Made by a program: the position numbers and the translations under genes. Below, piece by piece: positions 25,415 to 33,427 of a DNA stretch of 64,000 nucleotides. The stretch is from positions 372,001 to 436,000 of the forward strand of contig JAWKHH010000003.1 of the NCBI GenBank assembly GCA_041394945.1, read 5' to 3'. Position 1 is the stretch's first letter; each line of letters opens with the position of its first letter. The notes under the pieces were generated by a model that saw only the letters and a list, made by a program, of their open reading frames with translations, was not told where the DNA came from and did not search any database. The stretch comes from Bryobacteraceae bacterium (GTDB taxonomy: Bacteria; Acidobacteriota; Terriglobia; Bryobacterales; Bryobacteraceae).

Positions 25415-25711
25415 TCAGTCGGGAAAACGGAACTGGTGCGCGGCGAGATCCACGCGGTCCCCACGGAAGCGCACCTTTTCCATCTCGAGGCGCAGGCGCT
25501 GCTCCATTCCGTTCGCGGCAGGGAGCAGGATCTTCCCGCCGGCGCCAACCACGCGATGCCACGGAAGCCTGCGTATGCCGGCGTCCCGCAGGGCCCACAC
25601 CACCTGCCTTGCGCAGCCGGGGTGTCCGGCGGCCGCGGCGACTTGGCCATAGGTGGCCACCTTGCCTCGGGGGATCAAACGAATCCGGGCCCGGAAATCG
25701 TCAAGCGTCAT
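25415..25711 (-). CDS. Alkyltransferase-like protein (ATL, MGMT homologue without the acceptor Cys)
   Basis: 98 residues from the ATG at 25711. IPRGKVATYGQVAAAAG is the DNA-binding part of MGMT-type proteins. The reactive motif PCHR is replaced by PWHRVVG, which is the signature of ATL proteins: they bind O6-alkylguanine and hand the lesion to nucleotide excision repair rather than removing the alkyl group. Its start overlaps the stop of the DUF2007-like gene by 11 bp. Confidence 0.88.
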   Translation of the reverse strand: MTLDDFRARIRLIPRGKVATYGQVAAAAGHPGCARQVVWALRDAGIRRLPWHRVVGAGGKILLPAANGMEQRLRLEMEKVRFRGDRVDLAAHQFRFPD

Positions 25712-26216
25712 TCGAGCCGGCGGCCGCCTCGGTAGCCGCCTCTGCCGCGTCGGCCGCTTCCGGACCGGCCTGCCGAGCCGCCTCAATGGCAGAGCGGGCC
25801 TGCCCGGCGAGAGTGCCGGAAACCTTGACGACGAACGGAAAATTGGGAACGGCGGAGGAGCCCACCATGACGCTCGGAATCCCGTTCGCATCGAGCACCG
25901 CGCGAATGGAAATCGCTTCCATTTCGCCGCTGGCGCCGACGCCGGTAAAGACCTCGACGAGATCGAGAGCGCGGCCAGGGTCGCCGGGCTGGCGCGGAGC
26001 ATTGTCACGCTGGGCGATGACTTCGAGCGCCATCGCTTCCTCGCCGGCGGGCACTCGTACTTCCGATGCGCCGATGGGCACTCCGATCGCGTCGTCGTTG
26101 AACTGCGACGGGTGCAAGCCGGCGTCGGCCAGCAGGTCGACGATGGATGCGGCGTCCTCACGCGCGGAGTGATCGCCAGAACGAAAGACGGTTGCGAGTG
26201 AATCCTGATCGGCCAT
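25701..26216 (-). CDS. Protein with two DUF2007-like repeats
   Basis: 171 residues. Two similar modules are visible: LATVFRSGDHSAREDAASIVDLLADAGLHPSQFNDDA with a following VRVPAGEEAMA, and LVEVFTGVGASGEMEAISIRAVLDANGIPSVMVG with PFVVKV. This pattern (V/F-x-T-G-x-x-x-E-A-x-x-I-x-x-x-L-x-x-x-G-I) is that of DUF2007, putatively a signalling or PII-like fold. The C-terminal 40 residues are Ala/Glu-rich and probably disordered. Function unknown. Overlaps the ATL gene. Confidence 0.65.
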   Translation of the reverse strand: MADQDSLATVFRSGDHSAREDAASIVDLLADAGLHPSQFNDDAIGVPIGASEVRVPAGEEAMALEVIAQRDNAPRQPGDPGRALDLVEVFTGVGASGEMEAISIRAVLDANGIPSVMVGSSAVPNFPFVVKVSGTLAGQARSAIEAARQAGPEAADAAEAATEAAAGSNDA

Positions 26217-26267
26217 ATCAACTAGAGCCTACCGCATCGGCCCGCGGCACGCGGCCAGGTTCTGGCG

Positions 26268-28817
26268 CTACTCGCGGTCGTCGTCGTCGATGTCGAGCGA
26301 GAGGGGCGCGAAAACGGCCTGACGGGTTCCGGGGTACGGAGTGTTCCAGCCGCGGACATCGTGCCAGAGGATCCGGTTGAGACGGTCACTGGGCGCGGCG
26401 TCGGGAACCTCGAAACGCATCCGGGCGGATTCGATTGCGGCGGCGCGGGCGGGTCCGTTCAGTGCGCTTGCCGGAGGATTCAGGTCGAACAGGGATTGGG
26501 TGGGACGGACGGCATCATAGGCGGTGAAATCGGGCTCACCGGTGAAGCTGTTGCGCATGTCGTGGGCGATCATGTCGAAGAGAGAAAGCGCCGGGAGGCC
26601 GAGGATCAGCTCGATGGTCTTCACGATGCTTTGGTTCGAGTAGAACGTGGAGTCGACGGTATCGCGGCGGGCATAGGGGCTCACGACGAGAGCGACGGTA
26701 CGATGGCCGTCGACGTGATCGACTCCGTTCTGCGCGTCGTCTTCGACGATGAAGATCGCCATTTTCTTCCAGAAGCGCGTGCGCGTGAGCGCCTCGACGA
26801 TGCGTCCGACGGCGTAGTCGTTATCGGCCACCATGGCCTTCGGAGTGGACGCGCCGGGACGCGTGCCGTACGTGTGGTCGCTCGGCAACTGCGCGATGAC
26901 GAGGTTCGGCATCTTGCCTTCGCGCTCCCATCTGGCGATGTCGGCAGCGAGGATCTGCGCGCGGACGAGGTCCGGGATGGCGTTCGTGTAAGAGGGATAG
27001 TTCGCGGCGAGAATCTTGTTGACGGCCTCGATCGGGGCGCGAATGCTCCAGCGCGCGGCGAAATCCTCGCCCTTCTCCCAACGGCGCAGCAAGTCGATGC
27101 GTTCGGAGGGGTTGGCTTCGTTCATGCGTCCGGCGTACTCGCCGTACATCCGGACGGTTTTGCCGCGGGCGAGCGCGAGGTCCCAGAGGAAGCCTTTCGC
27201 GGAGTAGGCGATGGGATCGGTGCCGTCGAACGGGTAGCTCCGCCCGGCGTATCCGGGCCAGAGGCAGTAGGCGGTTTCGTTCGACTGGGTGAGCCACTGG
27301 TGCCCGTCGGCGGAGTTGCCGCCGGAAGCGTAGAAGTTATCGAGCAGGACGTAGCGCTCGGCGAGGCGGTGCTGGTTTGGCGTGACGTCAGCTCCGAACA
27401 TGACGAGTGACGGATCGCCGTTGCCTTTGGCGACGTCGCCGAAGACCTGGTCGTAGGTGCGATTCTCCTTGACGATGTAGACGACATGCTCGATGGGCGT
27501 GGGTTCGCCCGCGCGTTCGGGAACGGGAACGGGTGGCACGGCACGCGGCCTGGGCGCGCCGGAAACCGTGCCTCCGAGCGCCGGCCCGAGGCGCATGTGA
27601 TTGTTTTCGGCGGCGGCCGAGGTGTATCCGGCCAACTGCGAGGGCGACGGAGCTTCGATGACGTGGACGGATCCGCGATAGGAATGCACGAAGCGCTGCT
27701 TCGGTTCGTCGCGCCAGGCCGACCCGGCGCCGAGGAGGGTCGAGACGGCGATCTGGCGGCCATCCGGGCTGAGCGCGATCGCGTTCGGGTACCAGGCCGT
27801 GGGGATGAGACCTTCCATGCGTCCGTCGGCGGCGCGGATCTTCGCGACGGCGTTGATGCCTCCGCAAGCGACCCAGAGCGTGGCGCCATCCGGGCTGAGC
27901 GCCATGGCCGACGGGGCGATTCCGGCGACGGCGGGCGTGAAGGGCTGGACCTCAATGGTCTGAATGACGCGGCGGGCCACGGTGTCGATGACTGAGATCG
28001 AATCCTGGTTTGCGTTCGCCACGTAGAGGCGGCGCCGCTGCTCGTCCCAGGCCATCGCGGTGGGGTGCAAGCCGACGGGGACGGATACTGGAGCGACGCC
28101 GGCGCGGAGATCGAACCAGGTGACGGCGCCGGTGGAGGCGATGCCGCGCGCGTCGACGACGACGCGGTCGGCTTCGGGCGCGAGTCCGGTGGGGGCGGTG
28201 AGGTCGGCGGGGCGCGGACGGCGGCCGCCCCAGTTGCTGACCCACAGTTGGGTTCCGTCGCTGCTGAGCACGGCGCCGAAGGGAGCGATGCCGGTATCGA
28301 GCAATCGCGTGGCGCCATCCTTGCCGGTGACGGCGACCTTGTTATCGAAGATCAGCGGCACGGCGACGGCGCCGCCCCGGGCGGAGAGTCCACCGGCGAT
28401 GTTGCTGCCATTGCCTTCCCAGACGGTGCGCGGCGATTCGCCGGGAGCGAGCGCAAGGAGCCGGCCTCGCTTCCTGCGATCGACGCCGCTGACGACGACG
28501 CGGCGGCCGCCGGCGTCGTAGACGATGCCCTGCAAGCCGGGCGAACCGCCATGCGCGATGCGATCGAGCACGCGGTTCTGGCGCCAGTCCATGCGGTAGA
28601 CGTGGGTGGCGTGGAGGACCCAGACCTCGTCCGGAGAGGCGCCGAAGGCGAGGCCGTAGACGCGGCCCTGGAAGATCGACGGCAAGCCGGCAGGCGTGAT
28701 GGTCTGGCGGGTGGTCACCACACCCGGGTCGACCACAGCGCGCGCGGGCTGTTCCGCGGTCTGGCCGAACAGGATCGGCGCGGCAAGCAAAAGGAACCAA
28801 CGTCTCACGGAAGGCAT
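26268..28817 (-). CDS. Exported bifunctional beta-propeller / phosphoesterase protein
   Basis: 849 residues with signal peptide (1-18, ending LFGQTA). Residues about 45-420 form a YVTN-type beta-propeller (VYGLAFGASPDEVWVLH, RRLYVANANQDSISVID, PSAMALSPDGATLWVACGG, NAIALSPDGRQIAVS). Residues about 445-760 are a phosphoesterase of the phospholipase C/acid phosphatase family: HVVYIVKENRTYDQVFGD, NFYASGGNSADGHQWLTQSN, FIVEDDAQNGVDHVDGHRT. The same fusion is common in Acidobacteria and is usually annotated as phosphoesterase; substrate unknown. Confidence 0.87.
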   Translation of the reverse strand: MPSVRRWFLLLAAPILFGQTAEQPARAVVDPGVVTTRQTITPAGLPSIFQGRVYGLAFGASPDEVWVLHATHVYRMDWRQNRVLDRIAHGGSPGLQGIVYDAGGRRVVVSGVDRRKRGRLLALAPGESPRTVWEGNGSNIAGGLSARGGAVAVPLIFDNKVAVTGKDGATRLLDTGIAPFGAVLSSDGTQLWVSNWGGRRPRPADLTAPTGLAPEADRVVVDARGIASTGAVTWFDLRAGVAPVSVPVGLHPTAMAWDEQRRRLYVANANQDSISVIDTVARRVIQTIEVQPFTPAVAGIAPSAMALSPDGATLWVACGGINAVAKIRAADGRMEGLIPTAWYPNAIALSPDGRQIAVSTLLGAGSAWRDEPKQRFVHSYRGSVHVIEAPSPSQLAGYTSAAAENNHMRLGPALGGTVSGAPRPRAVPPVPVPERAGEPTPIEHVVYIVKENRTYDQVFGDVAKGNGDPSLVMFGADVTPNQHRLAERYVLLDNFYASGGNSADGHQWLTQSNETAYCLWPGYAGRSYPFDGTDPIAYSAKGFLWDLALARGKTVRMYGEYAGRMNEANPSERIDLLRRWEKGEDFAARWSIRAPIEAVNKILAANYPSYTNAIPDLVRAQILAADIARWEREGKMPNLVIAQLPSDHTYGTRPGASTPKAMVADNDYAVGRIVEALTRTRFWKKMAIFIVEDDAQNGVDHVDGHRTVALVVSPYARRDTVDSTFYSNQSIVKTIELILGLPALSLFDMIAHDMRNSFTGEPDFTAYDAVRPTQSLFDLNPPASALNGPARAAAIESARMRFEVPDAAPSDRLNRILWHDVRGWNTPYPGTRQAVFAPLSLDIDDDDRE

Positions 28818-28851
28818 TTTATCGGATCGCGGTTACGCAACCGTGAATGGC

Positions 28852-29616
28852 CTACAGGCCGAGGCTTCGGCGCAGCTCCGCCGTTCGTTCGCGGGCCACT
28901 TGCAACTCGGTCTTGCCGTCTTTCAGGCGGACGACGAGGCGGCCGTTGAACCATGTGTAGAGCTCCTTGATGTGGTCGGCGTTGACGATGGTGGCGCGGT
29001 GGATGCGGAGAAAGCGGCGCGGGTCGAGGCGCTGCTCGAGTTCGGCGATGCTGATGTCGACGACGAGGTCCCGGGCGCCGGTGGCGGCGTAGGTCAGCTT
29101 GTCCTTGGAATAGAAGTGAGTTACTAAGTGGGTTTCGACGAACTCGATGCGGTCGCCGAGGCGGGAGGGGACACGGGAGAGATGGTCGGGGCCGGTCCGG
29201 CCGAGGGCCTTGCCGAGCTCGGCGACCAGGGAGCGAAGGTCAGCGCGCGGCTCCGAGCCCCCGGCGATGCGGTCCAGCTTGTCGAGGGCGCGGTGGAGCG
29301 CTTCGGGCTCCACGGGTTTGAGGAGGTAGGCGATGGAGTTCACTTCGAAGGCGCGGAGGGCGTATCGGTCATAGGCGGTGGTGAAGATCACGAGCGGTTC
29401 GATTTCGAGTTTTTCGAGGAACTGGAAGCCGTTCAGGCCAGGCATCTCGATATCGAGGAACAGAGCGTCCACGGGTTCGGCGATCTCGACGAGCCGGGCG
29501 AGCGCCTGCGCGGGGTCCGTGCTTTCGCCGACGACGCAGACGCGGCGCGTCTCTTCGAGCAGCCGGCGCAGACGCTTCACGGCGAGCGGTTCGTCGTCGA
29601 GGAGGAAAACGTTCAT
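28852..29616 (-). CDS. LytTR-family response regulator
   Basis: 254 residues. Receiver domain 1-120: acidic pocket D7/D8, phospho-acceptor D55 in FLDIEMPG, T in IFTTAYD and K in YLLKPVE. LytTR DNA-binding domain from about residue 150 (FVETHLVTHFYSKDKLTYAA, RFLRIHRATIVNADHI). It is the partner of the kinase immediately upstream; the two genes overlap by ATGA. Targets unknown. Confidence 0.93.
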   Translation of the reverse strand: MNVFLLDDEPLAVKRLRRLLEETRRVCVVGESTDPAQALARLVEIAEPVDALFLDIEMPGLNGFQFLEKLEIEPLVIFTTAYDRYALRAFEVNSIAYLLKPVEPEALHRALDKLDRIAGGSEPRADLRSLVAELGKALGRTGPDHLSRVPSRLGDRIEFVETHLVTHFYSKDKLTYAATGARDLVVDISIAELEQRLDPRRFLRIHRATIVNADHIKELYTWFNGRLVVRLKDGKTELQVARERTAELRRSLGL

Positions 29617-30707
29617 GCTTCGGTACGCTCCCCGGCGCGCGCCGGAAGGGTGAAGCGGACGAGGGCGCCATGCGCGGCGGCAGGGACATCGAGCGTTCCA
29701 GCCGGCCCGAAGAGGGCCTCGAGGCGGGCGCGCAGCGTGTCGAGCCCGCGGCCGGGGGCGATCTTCGACCGGTCAAACCCCGGGCCATCGTCCTGCACTT
29801 CGACGCGCAGGAGGCCGTTGGTTTCGGCGATGCGGATGACGACCTCGCCGCCGGACGGGCTGAGCGCGATGGCGTGTTTGATGCTGTTTTCGACGAGCGT
29901 CTGAACGGCGAAGGGCGGGACTTCGGCGCCGGAGTGAGCCGCGCATTCCAGGCGATAGCGAAGCCGTTCGCCGAAGCGGGCGCGCTGGATCTCGAGATAG
30001 TCACGGACCAGCTTCAGTTCGTCGTCGAGCGGGATGAGGCTCTCCTGCTGCGTGTCGAGCGAGGACCGGAGCAGGTGGGCGAGGCGGCCGACCATCTCTT
30101 CAGCGCGGGCGGGGTCTTCGCGGATGAGCGATGAGATGGAGTTGAGCGCGTTGAAGAGGAAGTGCGGGTGAATACGGCTTTCGATGGAAGCCAACTGCGC
30201 GGAGGCGGCGAGTTTGAGGGCGCGCTCGCGTTCAATCTCCTTGTTCTTGAGTTCGAGATTGGCGGCTTCGATGCGGTAGCGCCAGTGGTGATAGAGCGTC
30301 ACCCCGATTCCGATGATGAGCGTAATGATGGCGGCGACGCGATAGATGCTCCAGACGTTGGGCCAGAAGGCGGGGGCCGGAGCGCCGTGGATGACAACGA
30401 GCAGAGCGACGCTGCCCACGACGCCGGCGAAGGTGAGCGCGAGCAGCCCGGCTACGATCGCCGCCCAGCGCGGCACGGGATGGAGGTTCCAAACGGCCGG
30501 GACCAGGCGGGGCAGGACGATGGCGCATGAGAATCCGATGGCGTTCGAGAGAATCCAGTTCGGTACGATCACCAGACGGACCTGGTCCCAGGAAAAGGAG
30601 CCACGCATCCAGACGAACAGAAGCGTGAGTATCAGCGCGATGGCGAAGTTGGTAACCAGCATCGTTGCCAATGCCCGCATCGCCGGCCATCGGCTTTCGA
30701 GAGACAC
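29613..30707 (-). CDS. LytS-type sensor histidine kinase
   Basis: 364 residues. Four hydrophobic segments at the N-terminus (about 12-35, 48-70, 82-107, 122-140), a short coiled coil, then the His_kinase domain with RIHPHFLFNALNSISSLI (phospho-acceptor His near 182) and a HATPase with LVENSIKHAI and DDGPGFD. No separate sensory domain is present, so the membrane part probably senses. Pairs with the LytTR regulator through an ATGA overlap. Confidence 0.92.
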   Translation of the reverse strand: MSLESRWPAMRALATMLVTNFAIALILTLLFVWMRGSFSWDQVRLVIVPNWILSNAIGFSCAIVLPRLVPAVWNLHPVPRWAAIVAGLLALTFAGVVGSVALLVVIHGAPAPAFWPNVWSIYRVAAIITLIIGIGVTLYHHWRYRIEAANLELKNKEIERERALKLAASAQLASIESRIHPHFLFNALNSISSLIREDPARAEEMVGRLAHLLRSSLDTQQESLIPLDDELKLVRDYLEIQRARFGERLRYRLECAAHSGAEVPPFAVQTLVENSIKHAIALSPSGGEVVIRIAETNGLLRVEVQDDGPGFDRSKIAPGRGLDTLRARLEALFGPAGTLDVPAAAHGALVRFTLPARAGERTEA

Positions 30708-30727
30708 GTTTTACGATCCTACCAACC

Positions 30728-31435
30728 CTACCTGGCCACGTGGCATCCAACGCAGCGGGTCTCCGCGAGCGGCAGCGGCGCACGCGATTCCCGCCACTTG
30801 GCGGCGCGTTGGGCGTAGACGGAGCCGGGGTTCATGGCCGCCAGCTTGTCGAAGAAGTCCGCCGCCTCGTCCTGCTTGCCGAGCCGGCTGTAGGTGTCGC
30901 CGATGGCGAAAAGCAGTTCGCCGCGAGGGTGGTCGCCGATTTGGTCGAGTTTGGCTTTTTGCAGCTCGTAGGCGTGGAGATGATCGTCGAGCACGCGGAC
31001 GAGCAGGCCGTCGCGATAGGGATTGGCGGGCATGGACCGTGCGGCGGCGGCGAGTGCGGCGCCGCGGGGAATCCGCACGCCAATGTTGTCGGGCGCGAGG
31101 GCGACTGCCTTGTCCATTTCGGCGAGGCCCTTGGCGGCAAGGGGCATGCCTTTGTCGGGCTCGCCTTTCATGAAGTGCTGTCCGGCGCGGAAGTAGACGC
31201 CGGCGCCGTGCCAGACGAGCGCTTCGGGGTGATTCGGGTTCTCGGCGAGAACCTTTTCGCAGGCGGCCATGGCCCGATCGAGAGCGTCGGCGTTGCCGGC
31301 GAAGCCGGCGAAGAAGTCGTTGCGGACGACGTGGTCGAAGCGGGGAGTTTCGGCTGCGGCGACTTGGCCTAGCAAGAGGCCGGCGGCGGCGAGAAACCAT
31401 GCGGCGCGGGCCGTGGTGGTGAGGTTGAGTTTCAT
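30728..31435 (-). CDS. Exported TPR protein ending in a haem-binding CXXCH motif
   Basis: 235 residues from the ATG at 31435 (MKLNLTTTARAAWFLAAAGLLLG, signal peptide to about residue 28). TPR-like helices follow: DRAMAACEKVLAENPNHPEALVWHGAG, LAEMDKAVALAPDNI, LLFAIGDTYSRLGKQDEAADFFDKLAAMNPG. The last residues are ETRCVGCHVAR, with C228, C231 and H232 forming a single c-type haem motif only three residues from the C-terminus. An upstream in-frame codon at 31489 lies outside any protein-like sequence. Electron-transfer role inferred, partner unknown. Confidence 0.75.
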   Translation of the reverse strand: MKLNLTTTARAAWFLAAAGLLLGQVAAAETPRFDHVVRNDFFAGFAGNADALDRAMAACEKVLAENPNHPEALVWHGAGVYFRAGQHFMKGEPDKGMPLAAKGLAEMDKAVALAPDNIGVRIPRGAALAAAARSMPANPYRDGLLVRVLDDHLHAYELQKAKLDQIGDHPRGELLFAIGDTYSRLGKQDEAADFFDKLAAMNPGSVYAQRAAKWRESRAPLPLAETRCVGCHVAR

Positions 31436-31591
31436 TCGGGGTTGGGGTCTCCTTCGCAGGCAGTATGGGGGGTGAAGGAGCAGAACCAATCGGGAGTTGG
31501 ATGGACCGGCGAAATCGCCGCTGGACGGTTGGGACGGGGCCCCGAACCGGGGGCGGGACTTCGAACGTTGGGGCGCACCGCCCTATGCGGG

Positions 31592-31960
31592 CTAGCGGGG
31601 ATCGAACGCGACACCGAGCTCGGCGCGAGGGCTGCCAGCCGCGGATCGGCGGTCCAAAGCTTCAAGCCATCCACCAGAGCCGCGGCCAGCAGGTGAACGT
31701 CGATCCACCCGGCGCCGCGACCGTGAAGCCGTCGTGCTCGCACAAACTGGACGAGTTCCGCGTGGGGCACGGATTGGGCCTGCGGCAGTTGTTCGTAGTC
31801 GGCAAGGGGGCGTACACGGCCTCGGCGATCGCCGATGAGCAGTTCGCCGAACACGAACGGGTGCCACGAGGCCTTCGATGAGCAGCCTTGGAAGGAATTT
31901 CAGGTAGGGATCGCGGCCCGCGAGGAAACGAATCCAGACCGAGGCGTCAACGAGCACCAT
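31592..31960 (-). pseudogene. VapC-type PIN-domain toxin disrupted by two frameshifts
   Basis: The first 31 codons (MVLVDASVWIRFLAGRDPYL, first PIN Asp present) are in one frame. Near 31861-31875 the homology moves by one base to HPFVFGELLIGDRRG, VPHAELVQFVRARRLHGRGAGWIDVHLLAAALV and KLWTADPRLAALA. Near 31621-31630 it returns to the first frame for AELGVAFDPR and the stop. The two shifts cancel, so an open frame of normal length (122 codons) survives, but its middle is nonsense and lacks the conserved Glu and two Asp of the PIN active site. Its ATG overlaps the vapB-like stop (TGATG). Either a pseudogene or two assembly errors. Confidence 0.8.
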
Positions 31961-32163
31961 CAGCGGCGGGCAGCCGGTGCGGCGGGTTCGCGCCGGCGAG
32001 GCACATCCACGGCGCCGGGCCCGGACCCACCGAACGCCGCCAGCCGACGGTAGGCAGCCTGCCGGACCAGCGCCTCCAGCCCGAGACGAATGGCGTCCGC
32101 GCCGGAAGCCTGTCTCGCCCTCTCGAGAAGCTCAGCGTCGATGTTGACCGTGTTCTTACACAG
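31960..32163 (-). CDS. VapB-type antitoxin with a non-standard (CTG) start or lost start codon
   Basis: 67 codons in the frame NTVNIDAELLERARQASGADAIRLGLEALVRQAAYRRLAAFGGSGP, a ribbon-helix-helix antitoxin of the VapB group, ending PRRREPAAPAARR. No ATG, GTG or TTG exists before the conserved TVNID; the only plausible initiator is CTG at 32161-32163, seven bases after a good GGAGG. The stop overlaps the vapC ATG as in intact vapBC pairs. The toxin is frameshifted, so relaxed selection on the antitoxin start fits. The enolase-like gene ends 31 bp upstream. Confidence 0.65.
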   Translation of the reverse strand: MCKNTVNIDAELLERARQASGADAIRLGLEALVRQAAYRRLAAFGGSGPGAVDVPRRREPAAPAARR

Positions 32164-32170
32164 CGTACAT

Positions 32171-32175
32171 CCTCC
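32171..32175 (-). promoter_or_regulatory. Shine-Dalgarno of the vapB-like gene
   Basis: GGAGG on the minus strand, seven bases before the CTG at 32163. It marks where translation should begin although no normal start codon is there. An ATG overlapping it is in a frame that stops after four codons. Confidence 0.6.
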
Positions 32176-32194
32176 GACGAGTCCGGCAGACGTG

Positions 32195-33427
32195 TCAGAC
32201 CCAGCCGCGCTCGATCTCGAGCAGGCGGTTGTATTTCGCCAGGCGCTCAGAACGTGTGATGGAACCGACCTTGATCTGACCGGCGCCGGAGGCGACGGCG
32301 AGGTCGGCGAGGAAGGAATCCTCGGTTTCGCCGGATCGGGCGGAGATGACGGCGCGCCAGCCGGCGGCGCGGGCGGCGTCGATCACTTCGAACGTTTCGG
32401 TGAGGGTGCCGATCTGGTTCATCTTGACGAGCACGGCGTTGGCGGCGTGTTCTTCGATGCCGCGGCGGACGCGGGCGGGGTTGGTGGTGAAGAAGTCGTC
32501 GCCGATCAACTGGGCGCGAGCGCCCAACCGCTCGGTAAGCGCGCGCCAGCCGTCCCAATCATCCTCGTGGAGGCCGTCTTCGATGGAGATGACGGGATAA
32601 CGATCGCACCAGGATTCGAACAGATCGATCATTCCGGCTGCATCAAGGGTGCGGTTTTCGGTGGCGAGATGGTAGGCGCCTTCGCGATGGAAATGGGACG
32701 AAGCGACATCAATGGCGATCGACATGCGGCCGTCGTGGCCGGCCTCGGCGATGGCGGCGGCGAGGATCTCAAGCGCTTCTTCGTTCGAGCGCATTGGCGG
32801 CCCCCATCCGCCTTCGTCGGCGACGCCGGTGACGCGGCAGCCGCGAGATTCCATGATCCGGCGTGTTCGGCCATGCACGGCGACGACGGCCTCAAGGCTG
32901 TCGGCGAGGGAATCGAAGCCGTGCGGGATGACCAGGAAATCCTGCAGTTCGATGCCGCCGCGGGTGTGGAGCCCTCCGGAGATGATGTTGATCATCGGCA
33001 TGGGCATGCGGGGCTCGCGGTGACCGGCGAGTTTCTTCCACAGCGGGACGCCCTGGGCGAGGGCAACAGCGCGCGCCACGGCGCAGGAGACCCCGAGCAT
33101 CGCGTTGGCGCCGAGGTTCGCTTTGTTGGCGGACCCGTCGAGGGCGAGCATGCGGCGGTCGACGCCGGCCTGCTCCTCGGCGTTGCAGCCGGAAAGGGCG
33201 GCCTGGATCAAGCCTTCGACGTTGGCGGCCGCGCGAAGCACTCCGCGTCCTTGGTAGCGGGCGGGGTCGCCGTCGCGCAATTCGAGCGCTTCGTGCGTGC
33301 CGGTGGATGCGCCGGAGGGCACCTGAGCCACGGCGGCGGCGCCGTTCGCGAGGCGCGCTTCGACGGCGAGAGTGGGGCGTCCGCGGGAGTCCAGAATCTC
33401 CCACGCACGCAGCGATTTGATGTTCAC
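32195..33427 (-). CDS. Enolase-family protein with changed active-site residues
   Basis: 410 residues, about 20 shorter than glycolytic enolases. Conserved: PSGASTGTHEALELRD mobile loop, VADEGGWGP (Glu), metal ligands in IDVASS, ISIEDGLHEDDW and IGDDFF, Lys in VLVKMNQIGTLTETF, and GQIKVGSITRSERLAKYNRLL. Changed: the Glu of IQEFM is Asp (ELQDFLV), and the His of SHRSGETED is Ala (ISARSGETED); both positions contribute to the enolase active site. The fold and metal site are intact, so a related reaction on another substrate is possible, or low enolase activity. Translationally coupled (ATGA) to the kinase-like gene upstream. Automated annotation would call it eno. Confidence 0.85.
   Translation of the reverse strand: MNIKSLRAWEILDSRGRPTLAVEARLANGAAAVAQVPSGASTGTHEALELRDGDPARYQGRGVLRAAANVEGLIQAALSGCNAEEQAGVDRRMLALDGSANKANLGANAMLGVSCAVARAVALAQGVPLWKKLAGHREPRMPMPMINIISGGLHTRGGIELQDFLVIPHGFDSLADSLEAVVAVHGRTRRIMESRGCRVTGVADEGGWGPPMRSNEEALEILAAAIAEAGHDGRMSIAIDVASSHFHREGAYHLATENRTLDAAGMIDLFESWCDRYPVISIEDGLHEDDWDGWRALTERLGARAQLIGDDFFTTNPARVRRGIEEHAANAVLVKMNQIGTLTETFEVIDAARAAGWRAVISARSGETEDSFLADLAVASGAGQIKVGSITRSERLAKYNRLLEIERGWV

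Noticed and set aside
25415..25711. Functional O6-methylguanine methyltransferase
   Set aside because: The acceptor Cys is replaced by Trp (PWHR), the ATL signature.
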